Both the position numbers and the translations under genes were made by a program. Under the pieces are notes generated by a model. The model was not told where the DNA came from, searched no databases, and was given only the letters and a program-made list of their open reading frames with translations. Shown here in pieces: positions 23,752-32,791 of a stretch of DNA of 37,109 nt; position 1 is the first letter of the stretch; each line of letters begins with the position of its first letter. The stretch is from an uncultured Lachnoclostridium sp. (GTDB lineage Bacteria; Bacillota; Clostridia; Lachnospirales; Lachnospiraceae): positions 1-37,109 of the forward strand of contig CALWDO010000030.1 in assembly GCA_944376715.1 (NCBI GenBank), written 5' to 3'.

Positions 23752-24864
23752 TCATTTTCCTGCCTTATAATTATAGACAGTTTTTAAAATCTCCGTAATT
23801 TCCATGGTATCGGCAACGGCATTTATGATCTCCTCCATTCCCCGATAAGCAAACGGTGCCTCATCTAACGTCTCTTTGCCGATGCAGGAACTGTAAACGC
23901 CTTTCATCACCTGCCGAAATGCAGAAACCGTATAGCGATTCTTTACATCTTCCCTTCTCAGAATACGTCCTGCTCCATGGGGTGCCGACTCGTTCCAGTC
24001 CGTATTTCCCAAACCTGTTCCCAGTAGAACACCATCACGCATATTGATTGGAAGAATAATATCTTCTCCCTTCCTCGCGGAGACAGCTCCTTTCCTTAAT
24101 ATTCTGCTGTCGCCGGAAATCTCCACATAATTATGGGAAGAGGAAACTACCTTTTCTATTTTCCATTTCATTCCCCTCGCCAGTTCATCCAGTATAGCCT
24201 CCCTATTCAATCGGGCAAATTCCTGGACAATCTGCAGATCATGCAAATAATCTTCCATTAATCCTTCTTCCAGATAAGTCATTTCATAAGGGAGTTGTTC
24301 TCCTCTTTCTTTTAAAAACTTCTGGCCTTCCCGCAAATAGTATTCCGTTACCTCTTTGCCCAGATGACGACTTCCAGAATGTATGACTATATACAGACCG
24401 TCCTCCATTCCCCGATCTAATTCGATAAAATGATTGCCGCCTCCCAGCGTCCCCAGACTTACCTGGACACGTTCCTTCTGTATTTGCCTGAAACAACGAA
24501 GTTGTTCCAGAGGCAATTCTTCCACGAATCGATGCATTTTTTTGCGAACCGCCGAGCCTGTCGGAATCCGTTCCCTGATTACAGCATCCAGTTTCTGAAA
24601 CTCTGTTTTTTTCTGCTTTAATAAAGCAAGAGTAACGCCGCATCCAATATCTATACCGACCACCTCCGGAAGAATCCGGTTCCCTACTGTGGCAGTAAAT
24701 CCGATTGTCCCGACTTTACCGGGATGGACATCCGGCATGACACGAACTGTACTGCCTGCAAACGCTTCGTTATCGCAAAGCATCTGAATCTGCGACAATG
24801 CATAGTCTTCGATTGTGTCTGTGAATATTTTTGCAGATGTATAGACTCCGCTTATTATTTTCAT
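23752..24864 (-). CDS. rtcB: RtcB-family RNA ligase
   Basis: AAAGGAT precedes the ATG. The 370-aa protein shows RtcB motifs in order: VMPDVHPGKVGTIGFTA, VGIDIGCGV (metal Cys), SLGTLGGGNHFIEL, IHSGSRHLG, SSSHNYVE, SARKGE and ESAPHGAGRILRR with the guanylylated His. The length fits the shorter bacterial RtcB group, below the about 400-480 aa of canonical RtcB. RtcB joins 3'-phosphate or 2',3'-cyclic phosphate RNA ends to 5'-OH ends and is used in tRNA repair. The upstream leader carries a 27-codon ORF and competing hairpins. Confidence 0.92.
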   Translation of the reverse strand: MKIISGVYTSAKIFTDTIEDYALSQIQMLCDNEAFAGSTVRVMPDVHPGKVGTIGFTATVGNRILPEVVGIDIGCGVTLALLKQKKTEFQKLDAVIRERIPTGSAVRKKMHRFVEELPLEQLRCFRQIQKERVQVSLGTLGGGNHFIELDRGMEDGLYIVIHSGSRHLGKEVTEYYLREGQKFLKERGEQLPYEMTYLEEGLMEDYLHDLQIVQEFARLNREAILDELARGMKWKIEKVVSSSHNYVEISGDSRILRKGAVSARKGEDIILPINMRDGVLLGTGLGNTDWNESAPHGAGRILRREDVKNRYTVSAFRQVMKGVYSSCIGKETLDEAPFAYRGMEEIINAVADTMEITEILKTVYNYKAGK

Positions 24865-24920
24865 AAAAGATCCTTTCCTTTCAGGGACTCGGATCTTTTC
24901 ATAAACGGATCAAAAGACAA

Positions 24921-25052
24921 AGGGCAGCATACAAAAAAATGCAGCCGTCCTCATAAGATTATTTTTGAACTGTTCTGAGGACAATCCGGTCTCTGTTAAT
25001 GCAAATATTTGTATCATTGTAATGTAATCTATTTTCTATCATGATTGTCCTC
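24921..25052 (-). promoter_or_regulatory. rtcB leader with competing pairings and terminator-like stem
   Basis: On the minus strand GAGGACAATC (25052-25043), which is the ribosome site of the leader ORF, is fully complementary to GATTGTCCTC (24986-24977) within that ORF. The second segment can instead pair as GTCCTCA (24983-24977) with TGAGGAC (24953-24947). Next to this a stem GGCTGCAT/ATGCTGCC with one mismatch is followed by TTTGTCTTTT. The layout is that of an attenuator whose state depends on translation of the small ORF. Confidence 0.5.
24959..25042 (-). CDS. 27-aa leader ORF upstream of rtcB
   Basis: AAAGGAGG with 6-base spacing precedes the ATG, one of the best ribosome sites in the window. 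It lies about 45 bases after a strong promoter. The peptide starts MIENRLHYNDTN and ends IVLRTVQK. The reading frame includes the antisense of its own ribosome site. No homologue is recalled. It fills the 320-base gap between pckA and rtcB together with the structured leader. Confidence 0.5.
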   Translation of the reverse strand: MIENRLHYNDTNICINRDRIVLRTVQK

Positions 25053-25091
25053 CTTTCTGTATATTGACCAGTCACTATATGTTTCGGATAC

Positions 25092-25120
25092 AGTATAGTC
25101 ATCCGGCAACGATTTGTCAA
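25092..25120 (-). promoter_or_regulatory. Promoter of the rtcB leader
   Basis: TTGACA (25120-25115) and TATACT (25097-25092) with a 17 bp spacer. It lies 12 bases after the pckA terminator. Confidence 0.8.
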
Positions 25121-25133
25121 CCGCTTCATGTAT

Positions 25134-25164
25134 AAAACCGGGCGCAGCCTACGCCGCGCCCGGT
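25134..25164 (-). terminator. Intrinsic terminator of pckA
   Basis: ACCGGGCGC (minus strand 25164-25156) pairs with GCGCCCGGT (25145-25137), followed by TTTT. Confidence 0.85.
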
Positions 25165-25186
25165 CAAATACGTTTTATTTATGAAA

Positions 25187-26791
25187 TTAGATCTGCGGAC
25201 CTGCTGCAACCAGTGCTTTTCCAGCTTCGTTGCTCTCATATTTCTTGAAGTTCTTGATGAATCTTCCAGCCAGGTCTTTTGCTTTGGTCTCCCACTCAGA
25301 AGCGTCTGCGTAGGTGTCGCGCGGATCCAGAATGCCGGTATCTACACCCGGAAGCTCCGTCGGAACTTCGATGTTGAAGTACGGGATCTTCTTGGTCGGT
25401 GCTTTCAGAATGTCGCCATTCAGGATTGCATCGATGATACCACGGGTATCTTTAATGGAGATACGTTTTCCGGTGCCGTTCCATCCGGTGTTTACCAGAT
25501 ATGCTTTCGCGCCGCTCTGCTGCATTCTCTTTACCAGCTCTTCCGCATATTTCGTCGGATGCAGCTCCAGGAATGCCTGACCGAAGCAAGCAGAGAAGGT
25601 CGGGGTCGGCTCGGTAATGCCGCGCTCCGTACCAGCCAGTTTTGCCGTGAAACCGGACAGGAAGTAGTACTGGGTCTGCTCCGGAGTCAGGATAGAAACC
25701 GGCGGAAGTACGCCGAACGCATCTGCGGACAGGAAGATAACTTCTTTCGCTGCCGGACCTGCGGATACAGGACGAACGATCTTCTCGATATGATCGATCG
25801 GATAAGATACACGGGTATTCTCGGTTACGCTCTTGTCAGCGAAATCGATCTTTCCGTTTTCATCCAGAGTAACATTCTCCAGAAGAGCGTTGCGTTTGAT
25901 AGCATTATAGATATCCGGCTCGGATTCTTTATCCAGGTTGATAACTTTTGCGTAGCATCCGCCCTCAAAGTTGAAGACGCCGTTGTCATCCCAGCCGTGC
26001 TCGTCATCACCGATCAGAAGACGTTTCGGATCGGTAGACAGGGTCGTCTTGCCGGTTCCGGAAAGGCCGAAGAAGATAGCGGTATTCTCGCCGTTCATGT
26101 CGGTATTTGCGGAGCAGTGCATGGAAGCGATGCCCTTCAGCGGCAGATAGTAGTTCATCATAGAGAACATACCTTTCTTCATCTCTCCGCCGTACCAGGT
26201 GTTCACGATTACCTGCTCGCGGCTGGTAATATTGAACATAACTGCGGTCTCAGAGTTGAGACCCAGTTCTTTATAATTCTCAACTTTTGCCTTGGAAGCA
26301 TTGTAAACTACGAAATCCGGTTCAAAGTTCTTCAGTTCTTCCTCGGTCGGTTTAATGAACATATTGGTAACAAAGTGTGCCTGCCATGCCACTTCCATGA
26401 TGAAACGGATTGCCATGCGGGTATCTTTGTTAGCGCCGCAGAACGCGTCTACTACATAGAGCTTCTTATCAGACAGCTCTTTCAGCGCGATGTCTTTTAC
26501 CACTTTCCAGGTTTCTTCAGAAGCCGGATGGTTATCATTCTTATACTCATCGGAAGTCCACCATACCGTATCCTTAGAGTTCTCGTCCATTACGATGAAC
26601 TTGTCTTTCGGTGAACGGCCTGTATATTCACCTGTCATTACGTTCACTGCTCCAAGCTCACTGACCTGGCCTTTTTCATAGCCTTCCAGACCCGGTTTCG
26701 TCTCTTCTTCAAACAGCAGTTCGTAAGAAGGATTGTGCACGATCTCGGTGGTTCCTGTGATGCCATACTTACTCAAATTGATCTCTGCCAT
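25187..26791 (-). CDS. pckA: Phosphoenolpyruvate carboxykinase (ATP)
   Basis: AGAGAGGTAT precedes the ATG. The 534-aa protein has RSPKDKFIV (substrate Arg), the P-loop GLSGTGKTT (242-250), the metal-binding strand GDDEHGWDD and [11 protein letters not shown]. Length matches ATP-type enzymes. It interconverts oxaloacetate and PEP; in anaerobes it often works toward oxaloacetate during succinate formation or ATP gain. It is a single-gene unit with its own promoter and terminator. Confidence 0.98.
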   Translation of the reverse strand: MAEINLSKYGITGTTEIVHNPSYELLFEEETKPGLEGYEKGQVSELGAVNVMTGEYTGRSPKDKFIVMDENSKDTVWWTSDEYKNDNHPASEETWKVVKDIALKELSDKKLYVVDAFCGANKDTRMAIRFIMEVAWQAHFVTNMFIKPTEEELKNFEPDFVVYNASKAKVENYKELGLNSETAVMFNITSREQVIVNTWYGGEMKKGMFSMMNYYLPLKGIASMHCSANTDMNGENTAIFFGLSGTGKTTLSTDPKRLLIGDDEHGWDDNGVFNFEGGCYAKVINLDKESEPDIYNAIKRNALLENVTLDENGKIDFADKSVTENTRVSYPIDHIEKIVRPVSAGPAAKEVIFLSADAFGVLPPVSILTPEQTQYYFLSGFTAKLAGTERGITEPTPTFSACFGQAFLELHPTKYAEELVKRMQQSGAKAYLVNTGWNGTGKRISIKDTRGIIDAILNGDILKAPTKKIPYFNIEVPTELPGVDTGILDPRDTYADASEWETKAKDLAGRFIKNFKKYESNEAGKALVAAGPQI

Positions 26792-26870
26792 CTTACATAT
26801 ACCTCTCTTCTTTATTATTTAGTAGTCAAAAAAACCGCTCTTACGTGTCCTTCCGACTTCTCCACTCCTA

Positions 26871-26898
26871 ATTATACATAATTAATCGATTAAATCAA
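26871..26898 (-). promoter_or_regulatory. pckA promoter with a palindrome in the spacer
   Basis: TTGATT (26898-26893) and TATAAT (26876-26871) have a 16 bp spacer. The perfect 12-bp palindrome TTAATCGATTAA (26882-26893) sits between them. The leader is about 75 bases. Confidence 0.7.
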
Positions 26899-26909
26899 CA
26901 CGATTTTTT

Positions 26910-26935
26910 AAAAAATGTTAATTATTTAACATTTT
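26910..26935 (-). terminator. AT-rich terminator of the NCS2 permease
   Basis: AAAATGTTAA (26935-26926 on the minus strand) pairs with TTAACATTTT (26921-26912) around a 4-base loop that holds the stop codon, followed by a run of T. The stem is poor in GC, so it may be weak. Confidence 0.5.
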
Positions 26936-28346
26936 CTTTCTCAGATTGTTCTTTTTTAGGCAACAGAAGGCTCAGGAGCAGCGATACTACAAATACGCCT
27001 GCTACCGCGTTGCCGTTAAAGATGTCTCCGACTTCCCTGGGAAACGCCGCGAAAAAGTTCCCGGAGGTCTGGGTCAGTCCCACGCCGATACAGAATGCCA
27101 GAGATACAATCGTCATGGTACGGTCGTCAAACTCGCACTCTTTGAGCATCTTGATTCCCTCATACATGATCGAACCAAACATCATAACCGTACATCCGCC
27201 CAGCACTGCCTGGGGAAGCGAATTAAAGAATGCTCCCAGAGGCGGAAACAAGGACGCCAGAATCAGAATCAAAGCTCCCATCAGAATCGTAAAACGGTTG
27301 ACTACTCTGGTCATGGTAACCAGCCCCACGTTCTGGCTGAAAGAAGTCAGCGGCAGACAGCCGAAACAGCCGGAAATCGCGCTGGAAAAACCGTCTACGG
27401 CAAGGGATCCCTGCAATTCCTCCATCTTGATATCGCGGCCCAAAGCCCCGGTACAGACTGCCGTCGTGGCGCCTGTGGTCTCCGCCGCCGACACCAGAAA
27501 TACAATAGCAATAGTGAGGAACGCACCCAGGTCAAAAACCGGCTTATGGCTGGTAAAAAACACCAGTTTCGGGATACTGAAAATCCCCACTTCCTGAATC
27601 GTCCTGGAGATGTTGGAAAAATCTACCATAGGCGCAATGCCGGCTACTGTGAAAATAACGGATACTAAATATCCTGCGACCAGCCCCACCAGAATATTCA
27701 GATTTTTATAAACTCCTTTCAGCAGGTATCTGGATACCAGACAGACAACCAGTGTGAATGCTCCGATCAACAGATGGTACCAGGCGCCGAAATCTTCCAC
27801 TCCGCTGCCGCCTCCCCAGGAATCCATCCCCACCGAGAGCAGAGACAGACCGATGGCGATCACCACACAGGCCGATACCACCGGGGTCAGGAAACGCTTC
27901 CAGTACTTGGCGCTCAATCCAACCAGTCCTTCAAAGATGCCTCCCAGAATCACCGCGCCGATCATTCCTTCATATCCCAGTTCCGGATTGGTACAGATGA
28001 TCAGCAGACTTCCCAGGAAAGTAAAACTGACGCCCATGACGATGGGCAGCCTGGATCCGATCTTCCAGATAGGATACAACTGCATGCAGGTCCCGATCCC
28101 CGCTGCAAACATGGCGCACTGCAGAAGCTGTGTAATCTCTGCGGAGGTAAGGTTCTCTCCTGTTCCTCTCACCAGCGCGGCGCTGCACACAATCAATACA
28201 GGGGCCAGATTTGCCACAAACATGGCGAGTACATGCTGCATTCCAAACGGAATCGCCTTCGACAGCGGCACTCTGCCATTTAACTTATAAATATTTTCTG
28301 TGCTGACCGTTGTCACTTTTTCCTCAATGTTATGGTAGTCCATCAT
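26922..28346 (-). CDS. NCS2-family purine (xanthine/urate-type) permease
   Basis: AGAGG lies before two adjacent ATGs (28346 or 28343). The 474-aa protein has about 12-14 membrane helices and the NCS2 signature SFSQNVGLVTMTRVVNRF near residue 335. The QNxGL start points to the xanthine/urate branch, not uracil. AETTGATTAVC carries the conserved Glu of the substrate site. It follows the AAA+ gene by 55 bp; no purine riboswitch fits in that gap. Confidence 0.9.
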   Translation of the reverse strand: MMDYHNIEEKVTTVSTENIYKLNGRVPLSKAIPFGMQHVLAMFVANLAPVLIVCSAALVRGTGENLTSAEITQLLQCAMFAAGIGTCMQLYPIWKIGSRLPIVMGVSFTFLGSLLIICTNPELGYEGMIGAVILGGIFEGLVGLSAKYWKRFLTPVVSACVVIAIGLSLLSVGMDSWGGGSGVEDFGAWYHLLIGAFTLVVCLVSRYLLKGVYKNLNILVGLVAGYLVSVIFTVAGIAPMVDFSNISRTIQEVGIFSIPKLVFFTSHKPVFDLGAFLTIAIVFLVSAAETTGATTAVCTGALGRDIKMEELQGSLAVDGFSSAISGCFGCLPLTSFSQNVGLVTMTRVVNRFTILMGALILILASLFPPLGAFFNSLPQAVLGGCTVMMFGSIMYEGIKMLKECEFDDRTMTIVSLAFCIGVGLTQTSGNFFAAFPREVGDIFNGNAVAGVFVVSLLLSLLLPKKEQSEKENVK

Positions 28347-28401
28347 TCATAACCTCTCACTTTTTCTTTTGTTTCTCCCTCTGATTCCCGTCACCGGACG
28401 T

Positions 28402-29886
28402 CTACGCCAGAAGCTCCCTCACTTTTTCCGCGTCAAAAACCGCTTCCGGGATATGGTTGACCTCAATCTGATACAGCGCGTTGGCCGCGATATGCTCTGC
28501 CGCCTGCTCCAGATCCCGGATCCCAGTCGTATCCGCATATTTTTCAATCACCGCGTCCACCGCTTCCGGAGTCACGATGCACTCATGCTCCCGAAGGCTC
28601 ATACGCCGCAGCACTTTGGGAAGCGCAAACCGCGAAAAGATCACCTTCTTCTCCTCCGGCGTATAATCCGGAATATCGATCACCGCGAACCGGGACATAA
28701 GCGGCGCGCTGATCTTTTCTTTATCATTGGCAGTGGCGATAGGATAGACGCCCACGGTAGGCACCATACATTCCATATAGTTATCTGTAAATCCCAGATT
28801 ATCCAGAAGCGTCAGCAGTACGTCTGCCGGATTTCCGCTGCCCTTTCCCGCGGAAGCCTTGTCCAGCTCATTAATAATGAAAACCAGATTCGATTCCCCG
28901 GCTGCGGAGAATGCTTCCATGATAATTCCCGGTTTGGCATTGGCGTATACACGGGAGCTTCCGGTCAGCTGTTCCGGATCGTTAATGGAACTCATGTCCA
29001 GCGTCGTCCACGGCAGCTTCAAAATACGCGCCACCGCATAGGCAATCTGAGATTTTCCCGTGCCGGCAGGTCCTGCCAGCAGAAGTCCGTAGGCGGGCAG
29101 CGTATGCGTACGGTTGATCTGAATAATCGTCTCGATAATCCTCTGCTTCACCCGCTCCATACCATAGAGCTCTTCATCCAGGATCCGTCTGGCCTCCTGC
29201 GGATCGATCGCCTCAAAGTAATTATGCTTCCACTGAATGTTCATCATGATAGAAAGCGCTCGCTGCGCGTGGCGCCTTTCCTCCGGGGAGACTTCGTTGG
29301 AACGCGCTACCGCCAGATTTCTTCTGGCCCACAGCCGTATATTGTCCGGCAGCGTCCTGCCGGCGCAGGTCATGAAATCCGTAATGCTCTGCAGGCTGGT
29401 CAATTTCATCTCGTCGCCGGTTTCTTCCTGATCTTCATCTTCCTGTTCTTCAGGCGGCGCGCTGCTGGCCAGCAGACGTTCGATCATAAACTGAAGAAAG
29501 CCGTCTTCTGCTGAAAGCTTTGCGCCTCCGCCGAAGGCTGTCTCCCGGATCCGGTATACCGCGTAACCGTCCTCCCGGTTCTTTCCCGACAGCCGCACCG
29601 GGATCCGGTGCTCTCCCAGCCACCGGATCAGACTGACAAATCGGGCGTCGATTCCCTTGATATCCGCGCTGAACGTCTCTTCTTCCTCCCGGAATTCAAA
29701 AGCCGTCCGTTTATTGGGGCTGGCAAACGTACCGCAGGAATGGTGCTTCCATTCTCTTTCCCGGTTATCTAATATTAAAATTGGTTTTTCGGCAGACGCC
29801 TCTGATTCGTCAGACCGGTATATCATATAAGTACATTCAGGTTCTTCTTTTTCTGATATATCATTATTAAAGTCAAATACAGGCAT
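28402..29886 (-). CDS. Lon-like AAA+ ATPase lacking the protease domain
   Basis: GGAGTACATAATT precedes the ATG. The 494-aa product has a unique N-terminal part (1-235, with an acidic patch at 146-159). A Lon-like AAA+ module follows: YGMERVKQRIIETI, Walker A AGPAGTGKS (271-279), Walker B LVFIINELDKA, sensor 1 ATANDKE, arginine-finger region MSRF and the sensor-2 helix GIRDLEQAAEHI. Lon has a Ser-Lys protease domain after this point; here the protein ends. Asn339 replaces the first acidic Walker B residue, but Glu340 is kept. It may bind ATP and remodel a partner. It is 2 bp after the GGDEF gene stop, so the two are coupled. Confidence 0.85.
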   Translation of the reverse strand: MPVFDFNNDISEKEEPECTYMIYRSDESEASAEKPILILDNREREWKHHSCGTFASPNKRTAFEFREEEETFSADIKGIDARFVSLIRWLGEHRIPVRLSGKNREDGYAVYRIRETAFGGGAKLSAEDGFLQFMIERLLASSAPPEEQEDEDQEETGDEMKLTSLQSITDFMTCAGRTLPDNIRLWARRNLAVARSNEVSPEERRHAQRALSIMMNIQWKHNYFEAIDPQEARRILDEELYGMERVKQRIIETIIQINRTHTLPAYGLLLAGPAGTGKSQIAYAVARILKLPWTTLDMSSINDPEQLTGSSRVYANAKPGIIMEAFSAAGESNLVFIINELDKASAGKGSGNPADVLLTLLDNLGFTDNYMECMVPTVGVYPIATANDKEKISAPLMSRFAVIDIPDYTPEEKKVIFSRFALPKVLRRMSLREHECIVTPEAVDAVIEKYADTTGIRDLEQAAEHIAANALYQIEVNHIPEAVFDAEKVRELLA

Positions 29887-29888
29887 AA

Positions 29889-31301
29889 TTATGTACTCCT
29901 CTCAAATTCCTGGTCGCGAAACCGATCTCCAAATGCAAACTGGTTCTTTCCCTTCTTTTTGGCCTCGTAAAGAAGCCTGTCTGCACTGCGGTACAGTTCG
30001 TCGATAGTATAATATTTTTCCACCGGGATGACGCCGGCACTGCATGTCACGTTATTCTCCCGCACCCGGATCCTGGCGATCCTTTCCCTCAGGCGGCACA
30101 AAAGGGCTTCAATCTCCATTTTCTCTATCGGATAATGAATCATTATTACAAATTCATCCCCTCCCAGGCGTTCCAGAAGGCACTCGTGATTAAATACCTG
30201 TCTCAAATGATCTGATATTTCCTTTAAAACACGATCTCCTTCGGGATGTCCATATTTATCATTAATTTTCTTAAATTCATCAACATCCAGAATAATAAAA
30301 CAGCCATATCTTTCCCCGCCCGTTTGATCCATATTGGCCAGCAGTCTCTCACCTATCTGGAAAAACTGGCGCCGTCCGTGAAGCCCGGTCAGTCCGTCCA
30401 TTCTGGCTTTATAATATAAATAATTAAAATTCTTCTGATACAGGACAATGCCGATGATTACCAGCGCCGCTAAAGACAAGATTCCAAATAAGAACTGGAT
30501 CTGAAGATGAAGCAGATCATAGGACACTCTTTCTGATAAATCGATCCCGTACTGAGACAGGACTCTCTTAATCCGGTTGATAAAATATAATGCCACACTG
30601 AAAGATGCCAGTATTGTCAACGCCATCAGCACAGCCATAGCCGGACGATTACGCCGGATATCCGCATTTACCTCGTCGATCACATGGATGCGGTCCAAAA
30701 ACTTTCTGGTTCTGTCAGACTTTATAAAAACATAACATAATGGCACGATCAAATCTGCAGCAAGAACGGAGAGCAGATAATTCCACTCTTTTACTTCATT
30801 TAAAGTATCCGCCACTGTATATCCCGCTTCCGGAAAAAGGAACTCCATAAACCCATATACACAGAAGGAATGAAGAGATCTTCCTAAAGTCGAAATAAAA
30901 ATAATCGCTCCAAGCGGATGCTTTCTCTTTTTTGCCAACTGATACAATAATCCCACTGCAAGTCCATAAAACGCCCTGGATCCAATACTCAAAAGAATGC
31001 TCTGTATCGGCTTGCCGCTCATTACCGGTGAAAATATGGCATCTCCTGCACCTACATAAAAAGCAGATGCTTTCCACATAGACGCAACGCCAAAGACAGC
31101 GCCGACCAGTGTCGCCTCTTTAGATCCCAGTATACAGCCTGCGATCAATACGGGAATATAGACGAATGTCAAAGATATAGGCTCAATATGTATATAGCCC
31201 AGAAACGAAAAAGACATAAAAAGCTCAATAGCTATCAGTCCCCACAACAGATAACCATCCTTTGCCGATCCTGGGTTCTTTTTCTCGGAAACAGATTTCA
31301 T
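29889..31301 (-). CDS. Diguanylate cyclase with ECF S-component-like membrane domain
   Basis: GGAGGGAT precedes the ATG. Residues 17-195 form about five or six membrane helices with the S-component look (ISLTFVYIPVLIAGCILGSK, VGAVFGVASMWKAS). Two more helices lie near 221-242 and 267-288. Residues 295-460 are a GGDEF domain: DGLTGLHGRR, ILDVDEFKKIND, RLGGDEFVIM (380-384). The inhibitory RxxD site five residues ahead of GGDEF is absent (NHEC there). It probably makes cyclic di-GMP in response to a membrane signal, perhaps a vitamin-like ligand. It starts a unit with the Lon-like AAA+ protein and the permease. Confidence 0.92.
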   Translation of the reverse strand: MKSVSEKKNPGSAKDGYLLWGLIAIELFMSFSFLGYIHIEPISLTFVYIPVLIAGCILGSKEATLVGAVFGVASMWKASAFYVGAGDAIFSPVMSGKPIQSILLSIGSRAFYGLAVGLLYQLAKKRKHPLGAIIFISTLGRSLHSFCVYGFMEFLFPEAGYTVADTLNEVKEWNYLLSVLAADLIVPLCYVFIKSDRTRKFLDRIHVIDEVNADIRRNRPAMAVLMALTILASFSVALYFINRIKRVLSQYGIDLSERVSYDLLHLQIQFLFGILSLAALVIIGIVLYQKNFNYLYYKARMDGLTGLHGRRQFFQIGERLLANMDQTGGERYGCFIILDVDEFKKINDKYGHPEGDRVLKEISDHLRQVFNHECLLERLGGDEFVIMIHYPIEKMEIEALLCRLRERIARIRVRENNVTCSAGVIPVEKYYTIDELYRSADRLLYEAKKKGKNQFAFGDRFRDQEFERST

Positions 31302-31324
31302 ACTTCATCCCTCCGCTACTTCTC

Positions 31325-31353
31325 ATAATATTCTCTGATCATTCATGTGTCAA
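31325..31353 (-). promoter_or_regulatory. Promoter of the GGDEF-AAA unit
   Basis: TTGACA (31353-31348) and TATTAT (31330-31325) with a 17 bp spacer, about 25 bp before the start codon. Confidence 0.8.
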
Positions 31354-31379
31354 CTGTAAAGAGCCGGGATGCTGTCTCT

Positions 31380-31970
31380 TTATTCTCTTTCGGTCTGTTT
31401 CTTCTCAGGGTCATACAACATTCCCATTTTAAAATGTTTTCTGCACAATGCAATATAGCTGTCATTGCCTCCAAGCATTACCTGCTCCCCGCTTCTCACG
31501 ATTCCGTTTTCATTATATCTGGCATTGCAGGTCGCCTTCCTTCCGCACCAGCATGCGGTCTTGATCTCCTGAATTTTATCGGCAATCGTAAGCAGCCGGG
31601 CGCTTCCCGGAAACAGATGATTCTGGAAATCCGCACGAAGACCATAGCAGATAACCGTAATATTCCAGAAATCCACCACATCTGCCAGGAAATCGATCTG
31701 CTCTGCCGTGGCAAACTGCGCCTCATCCACAATAATGCAGTCATACTGACGTATCTTTTCCTCCGGATACTTTACTACCTCTTCCAGATATACACAGGGT
31801 GCGGACAGGCCAATCCGTGAGGTTATGATCCTCTCCCCGTCTCTGGTATCTGTCTTTGGTTTGCATAAAAGCGGCGCCTTTCCCACCTCATGATGATTAA
31901 AATTAGCCATAAGCGCGTTTGCTGATTTGGAACTGCCCATGGCGCCGTAATAAAAAATTAAACTTGCCAT
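31380..31970 (-). CDS. tdk: Thymidine kinase
   Basis: The 196-aa product has the P-loop YYGAMGSSKSANAL, the metal loop IIVDEAQF and the zinc ligands CWCGRKATCNAR and ALCRKHF. Type II thymidine kinases share this layout and length. It salvages thymidine. The ribosome site is only GAGAG. It lies 20 bp after the remnant gene at 31991. Confidence 0.95.
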   Translation of the reverse strand: MASLIFYYGAMGSSKSANALMANFNHHEVGKAPLLCKPKTDTRDGERIITSRIGLSAPCVYLEEVVKYPEEKIRQYDCIIVDEAQFATAEQIDFLADVVDFWNITVICYGLRADFQNHLFPGSARLLTIADKIQEIKTACWCGRKATCNARYNENGIVRSGEQVMLGGNDSYIALCRKHFKMGMLYDPEKKQTERE

Positions 31971-31990
31971 ACTTTATTCTCTCTAAATCA

Positions 31991-32518
31991 TTATTTTTTA
32001 AGGATATCCTGAAACGTGAGATCCCGGTTCGGATTTTCATCCGGCGAATATTCGCTGAAATAAGTTAATGGGAAGCCTGCTCTTCGCGGCCAGGAATCTC
32101 TTATGACTGCCGCTTCCTCTTTGGAGATCTCTGTAGGTTCTTCTCCCTCCCAGCTATGGGTCTCAGGATTATATATGCCGGATGTTGAATGGTACCAGCA
32201 GATGCCCCGATTTTCACCCGGTTCGCTGTACACGCCTTCGATAATGGACAGGACAGGTTTATTCAAATCCAACTGGTAACGATAGTATGCATTAATGTCG
32301 GCCCCACCGGAACCAAAATAATAAATCGTATTGTCTTCGCACAACTGATAAAAAAATCGCTCCCCACTGGTCGCCAGATGAATGATTTGGTCATCCATAT
32401 ATGTGTACAGATCGTATATGATATTTGGGTCTTCTTCTGCATCCACTCCGATCAAAAGTTCGTCTGTTCCATCTCCATAATCATAAAGGGATATCATTTC
32501 ATTGGCTTCCTCAACCAA
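31991..32518 (-). pseudogene. Likely 5'-truncated hypothetical (lipoprotein-like) gene
   Basis: The frame starts at a TTG at 32518 just after an in-frame stop, or at ATG 32497 with GAGG 11 bases before it. The 175-aa product begins in the middle of a fold (EEANEMISLYDYGDGTDELL) and has no signal sequence, although its acidic, Tyr- and Asp-rich body looks like an extracytoplasmic clostridial lipoprotein. The region upstream is decayed, which fits loss of the 5' part. A start at 32497 could still give a real cytosolic protein. No family is recognised. Confidence 0.5.
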
Positions 32519-32563
32519 AATTTATATTTTCGTTCTCTCCTGACTTATTTCCCAGCCCATTTA

Positions 32564-32791
32564 TTATAAACGCTCTTTTGAAAAAATTGAAGTAAAAAAT
32601 ATACAATATTCCATAATAATATTCCATAATCCATGTTCATAATTTGCCATGTACGTTATGTTACCTGGTTTCAAATTCTTGTGCTTTAATCCACTTCCAT
32701 ATTTGTTGAAATTGCTGTTGGGGCTGTTGAGATTTTGCTTTAATGACTTGAATCTTGCCGCCAGATATTTAAACTCATAATACTTCTGCAT
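32564..32791 (-). CDS. Doubtful small ORF in a decayed stretch
   Basis: ATG at 32791 has GGAGG 6 bases before it. The first 18 residues (MQKYYEFKYLAARFKSLK) look protein-like, but the rest is Asn-rich and reads into AT-rich sequence. It overlaps the tail of the preceding fragment by a few codons, as in a small operon. Probably a broken or very short gene. Confidence 0.3.
   Translation of the reverse strand: MQKYYEFKYLAARFKSLKQNLNSPNSNFNKYGSGLKHKNLKPGNITYMANYEHGLWNIIMEYCIFFTSIFSKERL

Noticed and set aside
24865-24903. 13-codon ORF ending on the rtcB start codon (ATGA overlap)
   Set aside because: It has no ribosome site of its own, and its sequence is explained by the rtcB ribosome site.
25181-26614. 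477-aa plus-strand ORF
   Set aside because: It mirrors pckA, a well-recognised enzyme; the open frame follows from codon bias.
28347-28401. Purine riboswitch before the NCS2 permease
   Set aside because: Only 55 bases separate the genes and no purine aptamer core is visible.
28369-29514. 381-aa plus-strand ORF
   Set aside because: It is antisense to the Lon-like AAA+ gene, whose motifs and ribosome site are clear.
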